From Gemmatimonadaceae bacterium (GTDB lineage Bacteria > Gemmatimonadota > Gemmatimonadetes > Gemmatimonadales > Gemmatimonadaceae): 12,024 bases of DNA. The first letter of the stretch is position 1; each line of letters begins with the position of its first letter. Below the pieces are notes generated by a model. The model saw only the letters and a list, made by a program, of their open reading frames with translations. It made no database searches and had not been told where the DNA came from. Shown in pieces: positions 1 through 7,239 of this stretch. The position numbers and the translations under genes were made by a program. The stretch is taken from NCBI GenBank assembly GCA_025357975.1, contig JANYKY010000156.1, forward strand, positions 1 to 12,024, written 5' to 3'.

Positions 1-564
1 GGGCTCGACGGCGTGATGGCCAAGCCGGTTGCCGGCATCTACGAACCCGACAAGCGCGTAATGCTCAAGGTGAAGCACGAGCGCGATTGCGACTGCGTGG
101 TCGCCGGTTTTCGCTGGCATAAGCGCGGGGAGAAAGATCGAGTGGGATCATTGTTGCTCGGTCTCTACGATGGTGATAGCCTCGAGCACGTCGGTGTATG
201 CGCAAGCTTCACCGACATCAAGCGCAAGGAGTTGGTGACCCTTCTCAAACCCTATCGGGCCAATGCGCTCGAGGGGCACCCGTGGCGCGCGTGGGTTGAG
301 GGTCAGCCGGCGACAGATACCGAAGCGCATCGCAAGCCAGGAGGGCAGAGTCGATGGAGTCAGGGGAAAACCGTATCGTGGGAGCCATTGCGTGCCGAGC
401 TTGTCGTTGAGGTTGCATACGATCATATGCAGGCTGGACGCTTCCGCCACACGGCGCAATTTCGACGCTGGCGCGATGACAAACGTCCTCGTGACTGCAC
501 CTTCGAACAGCTCGAGGTCGTCGCGCCTCACGAGCTCAAGGAAATCTTCGCGGCCGGCCGTTAA
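1..564 (+). CDS. ligC: ATP-dependent DNA ligase, LigC-type (C-terminal part only)
   Basis: This is the 3' end of an ATP-dependent DNA ligase gene; the open frame runs off the window at base 1, so the adenylation lysine and motifs I-IIIa are not visible. The 187 visible residues begin inside nucleotidyltransferase motif IV (GLDGVMAKP, residues 1-9) and motif V (LKVKHER, 22-28, with the paired lysines K23 and K25). An OB-fold domain follows to about residue 180, with a motif VI-like basic stretch QFRRWRDDK at 153-161. The family seals nicks in duplex DNA through a ligase-AMP intermediate in the cytoplasm. The wording of the OB fold (SLLLGLYDG, HPWRAW, SRWSQGK, PLRAELVVEV) matches my memory of mycobacterial LigC and of the LigD ligase domain; nothing follows the OB fold, which favours LigC over a LigD with a C-terminal polymerase. 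A polymerase-domain gene lies one gene away on the opposite strand. The GTG at 13 is not the start, because the frame and motif IV extend upstream of it. Confidence 0.93.
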   Translation, partial: GLDGVMAKPVAGIYEPDKRVMLKVKHERDCDCVVAGFRWHKRGEKDRVGSLLLGLYDGDSLEHVGVCASFTDIKRKELVTLLKPYRANALEGHPWRAWVEGQPATDTEAHRKPGGQSRWSQGKTVSWEPLRAELVVEVAYDHMQAGRFRHTAQFRRWRDDKRPRDCTFEQLEVVAPHELKEIFAAGR

Positions 565-569
565 TCGCG

Positions 570-600
570 GTTTGCGAAAGTCCCGTTATTTTTCGCGAAC
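570..600 (+). terminator. Hairpin just after the ligase stop, possible 3' end
   Basis: Bases 570-579 pair with 591-600 (GTTTGCGAAA with TTTCGCGAAC, ten pairs including one G-T) around an 11-base loop, starting six bases after the ligase stop codon. There is no T-run behind it, so it is not a canonical intrinsic terminator. It could be a processed 3' end, or an operator for the peptidase gene that starts at 647. Confidence 0.35.
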
Positions 601-646
601 TGCTTCATTCCTGTAACAGTCGTCACTATAAACGATAGGTCAGGTC

Positions 647-2194
647 ATGCGATTCATCCCGCGCGTTTCAATAGCATTGTCTGTCTTCGCAACGCTTGGT
701 GCCGGGGCGATGCTTCCCGCGACTTCGGCCGCACAGCGCATTCCACCTGCAATGTCGGCTATCCACCAGGCAGATCTCGAGCGCGACATGTATGCACTCG
801 CCGGCGATGAAATGCGGGGACGTGAAGCTGGTACTCTCGACGAAATGCGCGCATCGATGTGGCTCGGCGAACAGATGCGAAAGATTGGCCTGTCGCCGCG
901 CGGCGACGCTGGCAGCTGGTTTCAGTGGTTCAACATGCGCCGCACGCGGATATCGACCTCGACGAGCCGGGTCAAGTCTGGCGATCGCACGCTCACTCTG
1001 TGGACTGACATCACTCCTGCATCGAATACTGCCGCCGATGTTACAGGCCCGGCGATGTTTATTGGTGATGGCAGCGATAGCACTGTCGACATTCGCGGTA
1101 AGATAGTCGTCGCAACGTTGAGCCCGCCGCTCGCGACCAGTGTGCGAACGACGACAAACACCTACGAAGTGAACTACACGCGGGCCGCGATCACGCCGCT
1201 CGCCAGCCGGCTCACTCGACGCGGTGCGTCAGCCATCATACTCGTTGCAGATTCCATCGCAGAAATAGCATTCGACGGAATCGCGAAGACGCAGCTTCGC
1301 GGCGCCTACGACGTGGTTGGTGGCGTGCCCCGGTTTGTGCGCGCACCGGTAGCGAGCACCGCCGCACCCGCGCCTGCTGCGCCTCCTCCAGCACCGATCC
1401 CAGTGCTGCTTGCACATAGTACCATGCTGCCCGAGCTTCGCACTCCGGGACACATCATGGACATCCGATTGCGCTCCGAGACTTTTGAATCCCCATCGGT
1501 GAACATCATCGGCGTCGTGCCGGGCACGGACCCGATCCTGCGCAACGAGTATGTGCTTTTTAGCTCGCATCAGGATCACGATGGTGTGCGCTACGCTGTT
1601 GCGGGCGACTCCATTTGGAACGGCGCGGACGATAACGGTTCGACGAGCGTTGCACTTCTCGCAATCGCTCGCGCATGGATAAAGCAGCCGTCCAAACGCT
1701 CAGCCTTGTTCATTTTCCACGGCGCAGAGGAGCGTGGCCTGCTTGGATCGCGCTATCACGCTGCACATCCTGTGGTTCCGCTCTCGCAGATTGCGGCTGT
1801 CCTTAACGGTGACATGATTGGCCGCAACAATCCCGACAGCGCAGCGTTACTGGGATCGCAGCCTCCGCATCGCAACTCCGCGGATCTCGTCCAGATGGCC
1901 ATGGATGCCAACAACATCACGGGTAAGTTCGTGATCGACTCACTATGGGACAGACCGACGCACCCGGAGGGCTGGTACTTTCGCAGCGACCACGTGCCAT
2001 ACGCCGAGCGGGGTGTCCCTTCCCTTTTCTTTTCTACGAACCTGCATGCGGATTATCACACGCCGCGCGACGAACCAAAGAAAATCGACTATCTGAAGCT
2101 CACCCGGATGACACAGTGGATGTACATGACTGGCTGGATCGCAGCAAATGCGTTGAAGCGCCCTGCAACCGACCCGGGATTCGTCCTTCGATGA
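647..2194 (+). CDS. Secreted M28-family zinc metallopeptidase
   Basis: This 515-residue protein is a di-zinc aminopeptidase-like enzyme of family M28, expected to remove N-terminal residues from peptides outside the cytoplasm. Residues 1-29 form an export signal: a basic start (MRFIPR), a hydrophobic core and a likely cleavage after ATSAA. The central part (about 130-260) looks like a PA-type insert, with an Ala/Pro-rich linker at 234-252. The catalytic domain occupies about 285-500 and all metal ligands are visible: H308 (SSHQDH), bridging D328 (WNGADDNGS), E361/E362 as general base and ligand (HGAEERG), D389 (NGDMIGRN) and H471 (YHTPRDE). Length and architecture are normal for bacterial M28 peptidases with a PA domain. 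The ATG at 647 was chosen because it directly precedes the signal peptide; a short AGGT (637-640) lies six bases upstream. It is convergent with the polymerase-domain gene, with three bases between the stop codons. Substrate specificity cannot be read from the sequence, and a role in DNA repair is not implied. Confidence 0.93.
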   Translation: MRFIPRVSIALSVFATLGAGAMLPATSAAQRIPPAMSAIHQADLERDMYALAGDEMRGREAGTLDEMRASMWLGEQMRKIGLSPRGDAGSWFQWFNMRRTRISTSTSRVKSGDRTLTLWTDITPASNTAADVTGPAMFIGDGSDSTVDIRGKIVVATLSPPLATSVRTTTNTYEVNYTRAAITPLASRLTRRGASAIILVADSIAEIAFDGIAKTQLRGAYDVVGGVPRFVRAPVASTAAPAPAAPPPAPIPVLLAHSTMLPELRTPGHIMDIRLRSETFESPSVNIIGVVPGTDPILRNEYVLFSSHQDHDGVRYAVAGDSIWNGADDNGSTSVALLAIARAWIKQPSKRSALFIFHGAEERGLLGSRYHAAHPVVPLSQIAAVLNGDMIGRNNPDSAALLGSQPPHRNSADLVQMAMDANNITGKFVIDSLWDRPTHPEGWYFRSDHVPYAERGVPSLFFSTNLHADYHTPRDEPKKIDYLKLTRMTQWMYMTGWIAANALKRPATDPGFVLR

Positions 2195-2197
2195 CTT

Positions 2198-3226
2198 TCA
2201 GGAAGTTTTTTTCCTCGCGGTTTTAGCCCGCGAGGGACTGACGCGCGCAGACTCTCCTTCCATCTTCCGAAAATGTGGCGGCCAGGGCGCGTCACCAAGG
2301 CCAGATGCCTCATCCCGAGCAGCTAGCTCGAGTAATTGATCGAGTGAACCTGGTTCATCGTCCATTTTCGCGTTCGGATCACCGATCTTCTGGAAGCGGT
2401 CCGGCATCGTCAACACGGTGAAATCGGCTGCATCGCAGTCGGGAACTTCATCCCAGGACAGCGGCGCCGACACACGCGCATCAGGCAGAGGCCGGATCGA
2501 ATACGCGGAGCAGGTGGTGCGATCCTTTGCGTTTTGATTATAGTCGAGAAAGACTCCGTGACGTTCTTCCTTCCACCATTTCGAGGTCGCGAGTGTCGGC
2601 ACCCTACGCTCGATCTCGCGCGACAAGGCGAGCGCAGCACGTCGCACTTCAGTGAATGTCCAACGCGGATGAATGCGCACGTTCACGTGCATTCCGCGCG
2701 AGCCACTGGTCTTCGGCCAGCCTCTCAGCCCCATTTCCTCCAGCAGGTTCTTCGTCTCCAGAGCGACAAGTCGAACATCGCCCCATTGAACGCCCGGAAT
2801 CGGATCCAGATCGACACGCAGTTCATCGGGATGATCCAGGTTCGTGGTACTCACCGCATGTGGATGCAGCTCGATGCAGCCGAGGTTGACGATCCAGGCG
2901 AGGCCAGCGGCGTCGTCGACGACAACTTCTTCGGCGGTGCGTCCTGACGGAAACGAAAGTGTGGCGGTCCTCAGCCACTCAGGACGATTTTCGGGTGCGC
3001 GCTTCTGGTAGAATGGCGCCCCCTCGGCACCGTCTACGAACCGCTTGAGCATGCTGGGCCGGTCGCGAATCCCGGCGACAGCGCCTGTCGCCACCGACAA
3101 GTAGTAGTTGACAATCTCGAGCTTCGAGAGCTTGACCTCGCGCGAAAAATACGGCTTGTCGGGATTGCTGATACGAACTTCCCGCCCATCGATCGACAAA
3201 ATTGCGGCAGTATTTTTTTTTGACAT
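2198..3226 (-). CDS. Stand-alone LigD-type polymerase (primase-polymerase) domain protein
   Basis: The 342-residue product is a complete archaeo-eukaryotic primase-like polymerase domain of the LigD-Pol family, which adds nucleotides, often ribonucleotides, at DNA ends and short gaps during end joining or excision repair. Visible signatures are the metal-binding D139-x-D141 in RVDLDP, the nucleotide-binding SGSRGMHV motif (174-181) with H180, and the third acidic residue D228 in FLDYNQN. The conserved SAYSIRP...VSAPLSWDEV block follows at 240-261. The C-terminus is a basic tail (SRAKTARKKTS). There is no ligase or phosphoesterase domain, so it must act with a separate ligase, and the LigC-type gene at 1-564 is the obvious partner. 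The ATG at 3226 was chosen over a TTG at 3313 because the added 29 residues are low-complexity and unlike the family start. No clear ribosome site is seen. A nine-A run covers codons 2-5. A Ku gene is not in the window, so classical NHEJ versus LigC/Prim-Pol-type gap repair is undecided. Confidence 0.92.
   Translation of the reverse strand: MSKKNTAAILSIDGREVRISNPDKPYFSREVKLSKLEIVNYYLSVATGAVAGIRDRPSMLKRFVDGAEGAPFYQKRAPENRPEWLRTATLSFPSGRTAEEVVVDDAAGLAWIVNLGCIELHPHAVSTTNLDHPDELRVDLDPIPGVQWGDVRLVALETKNLLEEMGLRGWPKTSGSRGMHVNVRIHPRWTFTEVRRAALALSREIERRVPTLATSKWWKEERHGVFLDYNQNAKDRTTCSAYSIRPLPDARVSAPLSWDEVPDCDAADFTVLTMPDRFQKIGDPNAKMDDEPGSLDQLLELAARDEASGLGDAPWPPHFRKMEGESARVSPSRAKTARKKTS
2213..2235. terminator. 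Perfect 8-bp hairpin between convergent genes (possible 3' end)
   Basis: CCTCGCGG (2213-2220) pairs perfectly with CCGCGAGG (2228-2235) around a seven-base loop, 18 bases past the peptidase stop. It lies within the last codons of the convergent polymerase-domain gene and encodes part of its basic tail. A run of seven T precedes the stem on the plus strand, so neither strand has a T-run after the stem; this is not a textbook terminator. The position at a convergent junction makes a 3'-end role plausible. Confidence 0.3.
3213..3221 (-). repeat. Nine-A homopolymer at codons 2-5 of the polymerase-domain gene
   Basis: The plus strand reads T9 at 3213-3221. On the coding strand this is A9, six bases after the start of the polymerase-domain ATG, inside codons TCA AAA AAA AAT. 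Runs of this length are known sites of replication or RNA-polymerase slippage, and a one-base change here would abolish the downstream frame. Confidence 0.9.
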
Positions 3227-3268
3227 TGTTCTTGTTTGCAGCCCTGGAGAACGCGCCTGACACCGCTG

Positions 3269-3297
3269 AATTAGCCGCCCGCGCTGTCCCCGGTCAA
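3269..3297 (-). promoter_or_regulatory. Weak sigma70-like promoter for the polymerase-domain gene
   Basis: On the minus strand, TTGACC (3292-3297, five of six matches to the -35 consensus) is followed after 17 bases by CTAATT (3269-3274), a poor -10. The predicted start would give a leader of roughly 35 bases. The -10 match is weak, so this is only a candidate. Confidence 0.22.
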
Positions 3298-3372
3298 CTG
3301 AGCTTGCTCCCAATCACATCGCTCTCCCGCAGCCGTGAACGGGGGCGGATGTAGTCGCATCGGCTCGTTCAA

Positions 3373-3402
3373 TTGGCTCTTTACGCCGGCAGCACATACA
3401 AT
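3373..3402 (+). promoter_or_regulatory. Sigma70-like promoter giving a probable leaderless kinase mRNA
   Basis: TTGGCT (3373-3378, four of six) and TACAAT (3397-3402, five of six) are separated by 18 bases. The -10 box ends seven bases before the kinase GTG at 3410, so transcription would start at or within a base or two of the start codon. No Shine-Dalgarno sequence precedes the GTG, which fits leaderless translation. Confidence 0.5.
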
Positions 3403-3409
3403 TGCGACC

Positions 3410-5785
3410 GTGACGGACCTACGAGCAAGACTTCAGGCGACGCTGGAAGGCGCATACACAATCGAGCGCGAGCTTGGCGGCGGCGGAATGTCCCGCGTGT
3501 TTGTCGCCACTGAAAAGGCGCTGGGTCGCCCTGTGGTCGTAAAGGTTCTGCCGGAAGAAATGAGTGGCCAGCTGTCCGCCGAAAGATTCAAGCGCGAGAT
3601 ATCGATCGCGGCCCGGCTGCAGCACCCTCACGTCGTGCCATTGCTGACGGCAGGTGAAGTCGATGGCATTCCCTATTTCACAATGCCTTTCGTCGATGGC
3701 GAATCGCTTCGCGCGCGGCTTGCTCGATCGGGAGAGTTGCCTCTTACACAAGCGATTCGAGTACTCCGCGAAGTCGCGAGCGCTCTCGCATATGCTCATG
3801 CACAGGGTCTGGTGCATCGAGACATCAAGCCCGACAACGTCCTGATCTCGAGCGGGTCGGCGATGGTGACTGACTTCGGAGTAGCTAAGGCGATCGTCGA
3901 TGCAAACAACACTGGCTCTGGACTCACCTCAGCCGGCATCGCACTCGGCACCCCTGCCTACATGGCGCCTGAACAGGCCTCCGCCGATCCACTCGTCGAC
4001 CATCGCGCAGATCTTTATGCGTGGGGAACGATGGCGTACGAGATGGTAACGGGACAGACGCCATTCTCGGGACGTTCGCCACAGGGAATGCTTGCCGCGC
4101 ATGTAACCGAAACACCAGAGCCGATCACCCGTCGCCGGTCAGGAGTTCCAGCTGGGCTTGCTACTGTAGTAATGCGATGTCTGGAGAAGCGGCCCGCCGA
4201 CAGACCGCAGAGTGCTGACGAGCTGCTTCGCGATCTCGACGCTCTCAGCACTACCAGCATCGACACGCCGGTAGCTCACCGAGATGCCGGGAAGAATTGG
4301 GGTCCGCGCGCCTACGCATTCGGTGGCATCGCTATAGTGGCTGCGATTGCCGGCGCCGCGTGGATGGGAGCACATCGAAGCAACGTCGCTGTGGCCACGC
4401 CGGCCGACATGACGCTCGCAGTCCTTCCCATTGAAATCATCGGAGCTGACTCGACAGCTGAATATCTGGCAGATGGGATGACGGGTGAGCTTTCGCACGC
4501 CTTGACGAAGGTGCGAGGGCTTCAGGTAGTTGGCGACGCGTCGACATTTCGCTTCAAGGGCGCGCGTACGCCGCCTGCCGATATCGCGGCGCAGCTCGGT
4601 GTAAAAATGTTGTTGACGGGAAGGCTCCAGCCGGGAATTGGACGCGTCCGACTTCAAATGCAGCTGAGCGATCGCACTGGCAAGCTGCTCTGGTCGAACA
4701 CCTATGACCGGCAGAACAAGGACAATTTCGCGATGCAGGATGAGATCACAGCCGCGATTGCGAATGAAATGCTAGTGGTGCTTTCACCGGTGACAGTCGT
4801 CGAAGCGCGAGCCGGCCGCACAGTCAGCCCCGAGGCTCATGATCTCTACCTGCGCGGCCAATTTGAGAAAAACAAATTGACAGAGCAGGGGCTCGAGCGA
4901 GCCTTGACCTACTTTCAAAGCGCTCTCAAGCTCGACCCGAATTATGCACAGGCCCAAGCCGGTGTCGCGTTTTCCTACGACATACTTGCCGACGTCTACA
5001 AGCCGTCCCACGAGTACCACATGCTTTCGCTCGCCGCAGCAAAGCAGGCAGTCGCAAGCGACAGCCTGCTTGCCGACGCCCGTGTCTTGTATGGATACGA
5101 AATAGCTGCGGCTACATGGGACGTCGAAGCCGGGCGACGCGAAATGGAGCGCGGCCTCGCGATGAATCCAAATTCGCCCGACGCGTTGTTCATGTATGGC
5201 ATGCACTTGTTCATGACTGGCGATATCGACCGAGCTGTTGGGCTCGCCGACAGGCTCATTCGTGTAGATCCTCTCTCCCCCGTGGCGGCGCGACTTCGGG
5301 CCGAGGCGCTCGCGTGGGGGGGCAGAAATGATGCAGCGTTGCGGGAAGATTCGATCGCCAACAAGCTCGATCCGAACGTAACTATCTGGGAATCAACGAG
5401 CGGAATCGCACTTCGTGAAAAAGGCCTGCTCGACCAATCCGTATCGGCATTTCTCGATTTTCAGACACGATTCCAGCAGCCGACAGTCGGATTGGCAATT
5501 ACGTACGCGCGAATGGGCAAACACGATGATGCGATGCGAGCCCTTCACGCTGTTGAAGCACGTGAGCGACGCGAATGGGTAGATCCCGATTTCATTGCTA
5601 TTGGTTATGCCGACATTGGTGACCGCGACCACGCAATGGAGTGGCTCGAGAAAGCCTTCAGGCAAAAAACGTGGGGCGTGCGCGCATTTATGGGCTGGGA
5701 TGTGCCTTGGTTGCGCCCAATGCGCGACGACCCGCGATTTATCGATCTCAAACGGCGCGTAATGGCAACCACGTTCAAATCATAG
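3410..5785 (+). CDS. Membrane Ser/Thr protein kinase with TolB-like and TPR region
   Basis: The 791-residue product is a Hanks-type (PknB-like) kinase anchored in the membrane. The kinase domain covers about 16-280, with the glycine loop GGGGMSRVF (23-31), ATP-binding K45 and E63, catalytic HRDIKPDN (136-143, D138), DFG (155-157) and APE (186-188). All key residues are intact, so it should be active, and it is an RD kinase. One TM helix lies at about 301-320. Beyond it comes a TolB/FlgO-like alpha/beta region (about 335-435, TLAVLP...EYLADGMTGELSHAL...LLTGRL) and then TPR-like helical repeats to the C-terminus (about 475-780). This places a protein-interaction region outside the cytoplasm and the kinase inside. 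The GTG at 3410 gives the family-typical start VTDLRARLQA; the frame is open back to 3335, but those 25 codons are unlike the family and overlap the promoter. I know this architecture mainly from Gemmatimonadota, which often carry many paralogs. The ligand and target are not evident; no operon partner is adjacent. Confidence 0.93.
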   Translation: MTDLRARLQATLEGAYTIERELGGGGMSRVFVATEKALGRPVVVKVLPEEMSGQLSAERFKREISIAARLQHPHVVPLLTAGEVDGIPYFTMPFVDGESLRARLARSGELPLTQAIRVLREVASALAYAHAQGLVHRDIKPDNVLISSGSAMVTDFGVAKAIVDANNTGSGLTSAGIALGTPAYMAPEQASADPLVDHRADLYAWGTMAYEMVTGQTPFSGRSPQGMLAAHVTETPEPITRRRSGVPAGLATVVMRCLEKRPADRPQSADELLRDLDALSTTSIDTPVAHRDAGKNWGPRAYAFGGIAIVAAIAGAAWMGAHRSNVAVATPADMTLAVLPIEIIGADSTAEYLADGMTGELSHALTKVRGLQVVGDASTFRFKGARTPPADIAAQLGVKMLLTGRLQPGIGRVRLQMQLSDRTGKLLWSNTYDRQNKDNFAMQDEITAAIANEMLVVLSPVTVVEARAGRTVSPEAHDLYLRGQFEKNKLTEQGLERALTYFQSALKLDPNYAQAQAGVAFSYDILADVYKPSHEYHMLSLAAAKQAVASDSLLADARVLYGYEIAAATWDVEAGRREMERGLAMNPNSPDALFMYGMHLFMTGDIDRAVGLADRLIRVDPLSPVAARLRAEALAWGGRNDAALREDSIANKLDPNVTIWESTSGIALREKGLLDQSVSAFLDFQTRFQQPTVGLAITYARMGKHDDAMRALHAVEARERREWVDPDFIAIGYADIGDRDHAMEWLEKAFRQKTWGVRAFMGWDVPWLRPMRDDPRFIDLKRRVMATTFKS

Positions 5786-5835
5786 ATGGCAACGATAGAG
5801 AGAGGACGAACGACTCGCTCTAACGCGAGCTCAGT

Positions 5836-7239
5836 TTATCTCTCGACCGGCAGCCTCACCTGAAATTCAGTCCGCCCGGGTCGCGACTCTACATCGATGT
5901 CACCTTCGTGCCGACGCAGCAATCGCCTTACGATGTCCAGACCCATACCAGTTCCCGCTCCGACACCTTTCGTTGTAAAAAAGGGATCGAAAATCTTCGA
6001 CTGAATGTCCGGTGAAATCCCCGGACCATCATCTGTTATACGCACAACGAGTGCATCCAGCTCTCGCGTACCAGTGACGCTGATATGCCCTCCCGCCGGA
6101 ATCGCATCGAGCGCGTTGTCGATCAGGTTCATCCATACCTGATTGAGCTCTGCACCAACAGCGTGCGCGAGCGGCAGATCATGCGCAAAATCAAGCGCTA
6201 CTCTGGCGGATTTATCACGCGTCTTTCCTCCCAGCAAGGTGATCGTATCGGCAATACCACGACGGATATCCACAGGCTCGGGCGTCGGCGCGTGATCCAT
6301 GTACGAAAATCCTTTCACTGCGCTAACCAGGTGGTGAATTCTCGTCGCGCCCGCCTCTATTTCGGATGACAGAGCGCGCACTGTGCAACAGGCCGTGATC
6401 CAGTGAAGTGCCGCATTTAGCGCGGCTTCATCCAGCCCCGCTGCAAGCTGGTCGAGCCCATCTATAGTCACCCGCGTATCCGCGAGCGGCAGCGCGAATT
6501 CTTCGTCGGCTGCATGATCGACCAGCCAGTCCCCGATCGCCTCTTCCCTATCACTACGAGCGACCGCAGAAAGTTGATTCGCGTAGTTCGCTACATCGCA
6601 CGATGACCTTGTCTGTTCGATCACGTTGAACTGCGAATCGGACAAGCCCGCGCCCGCCAGCTGTCGAGCCGCATGCTCGGCCGAGTCGATCGCGCCGGTC
6701 AAGAGCTTCGCGCTGCGCATAACTGCGGACGCGGGATTGTTCAGCTCGTGAGCGACGCCAGCTGAAATTTTTCCAAGTGATATCAGCTTCTCATCGCGTA
6801 GCTCGCTCGATGTAAACTGGCGAGCACGATCGACCATCGTGTGCACGAGCGTAGCCGTGATAGTCGGGCACTTCTGGATCATCTCCGGAAAAAGATCCTT
6901 TGAAATTGCGAGCAGCTCCGTCGGCTCCTCGGCTACAATGTCATTCGGCGGAGACGCGCCGCGCGAATAAGGCATGACGCCACCAGCATCGCCTGCCTGC
7001 CACTCGAAAATCTTGTGCGCGCCAGCGCCGCGATCGAGACGAATAACGAGATGGCCGGCGAACACGACGAGAAGATTGGGCGCGGGCTGGCCTTTCGCCG
7101 TAATCACCTCGCCAGGTTCGAACGATTCCAACACTCCATTTGCCGCCAGCCACGCATGCTCTGAAGCGGGCGCGGTACCGAGTGCGCGATGCTGCGCCAG
7201 GCGCGACAGTAAGTCGCCTGTAATTCCCGGAGTTTTCAA
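5836..7239 (-). CDS. Sensor histidine kinase with N-terminal cyclic-nucleotide-binding-like domain
   Basis: The 467-residue soluble histidine kinase has no TM segment or signal peptide. Residues about 15-125 form a cNMP-binding-like beta roll (FEPGEVITAKGQPAPNLLVVFAGHLVI). The stretch where the phosphate-binding cassette should lie reads GDAGGVMPYSRGASPP, unlike the canonical GE...R(S/T)A, so cAMP binding is uncertain. The dimerisation/phosphoacceptor helix carries H164 in AGVAHELNNP, followed by a long helical segment (about 180-310). The HATPase domain shows the N box (NLIDNALDA, 371-379), G1 (DDGPGI, 403-408), F box (FDPFFTTK, 417-424) and G2 (GTGMGL, 429-434), so all ATP-binding boxes are present. 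The start is a TTG at 7239 overlapping the TGA of the upstream gene in TTGA, which implies translational coupling; no Shine-Dalgarno is seen and no better start exists. The upstream gene encodes its likely cognate receiver. It probably senses an intracellular state, either through the beta roll or through the oxidoreductase itself. Confidence 0.92.
   Translation of the reverse strand: MKTPGITGDLLSRLAQHRALGTAPASEHAWLAANGVLESFEPGEVITAKGQPAPNLLVVFAGHLVIRLDRGAGAHKIFEWQAGDAGGVMPYSRGASPPNDIVAEEPTELLAISKDLFPEMIQKCPTITATLVHTMVDRARQFTSSELRDEKLISLGKISAGVAHELNNPASAVMRSAKLLTGAIDSAEHAARQLAGAGLSDSQFNVIEQTRSSCDVANYANQLSAVARSDREEAIGDWLVDHAADEEFALPLADTRVTIDGLDQLAAGLDEAALNAALHWITACCTVRALSSEIEAGATRIHHLVSAVKGFSYMDHAPTPEPVDIRRGIADTITLLGGKTRDKSARVALDFAHDLPLAHAVGAELNQVWMNLIDNALDAIPAGGHISVTGTRELDALVVRITDDGPGISPDIQSKIFDPFFTTKGVGAGTGMGLDIVRRLLRRHEGDIDVESRPGRTEFQVRLPVER

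Noticed and set aside
148..531. 127-codon open frame on the minus strand inside the ligase gene
   Set aside because: Shadow of the ligase frame; the opposite strand encodes clear ligase motifs and the product shows no family features.
604..632. TTCATT / TATAAA as a promoter for the M28 peptidase
   Set aside because: The -10 box is fair but the -35 box matches only about three of six bases; too weak to list as a feature.
3227..3313. TTG start extending the polymerase-domain protein by 29 residues
   Set aside because: The extension is Arg/Gln-rich, unlike the family and overlaps the candidate promoter; the ATG at 3226 is preferred.
3335..3409. Longer start for the kinase
   Set aside because: The 25 added residues are unlike the family, contain no ribosome site and overlap a good promoter; the GTG at 3410 gives the typical start.
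4139..4657. 172-codon open frame on the minus strand inside the kinase gene
   Set aside because: Antisense to the kinase/TM region; composition is Arg/Ser/His-rich and there is no ribosome site or recognisable domain.
5814..5829. CTCGC / GCGAG hairpin between kinase and histidine kinase genes
   Set aside because: Only five pairs and no clean T-run on either strand; could be chance.
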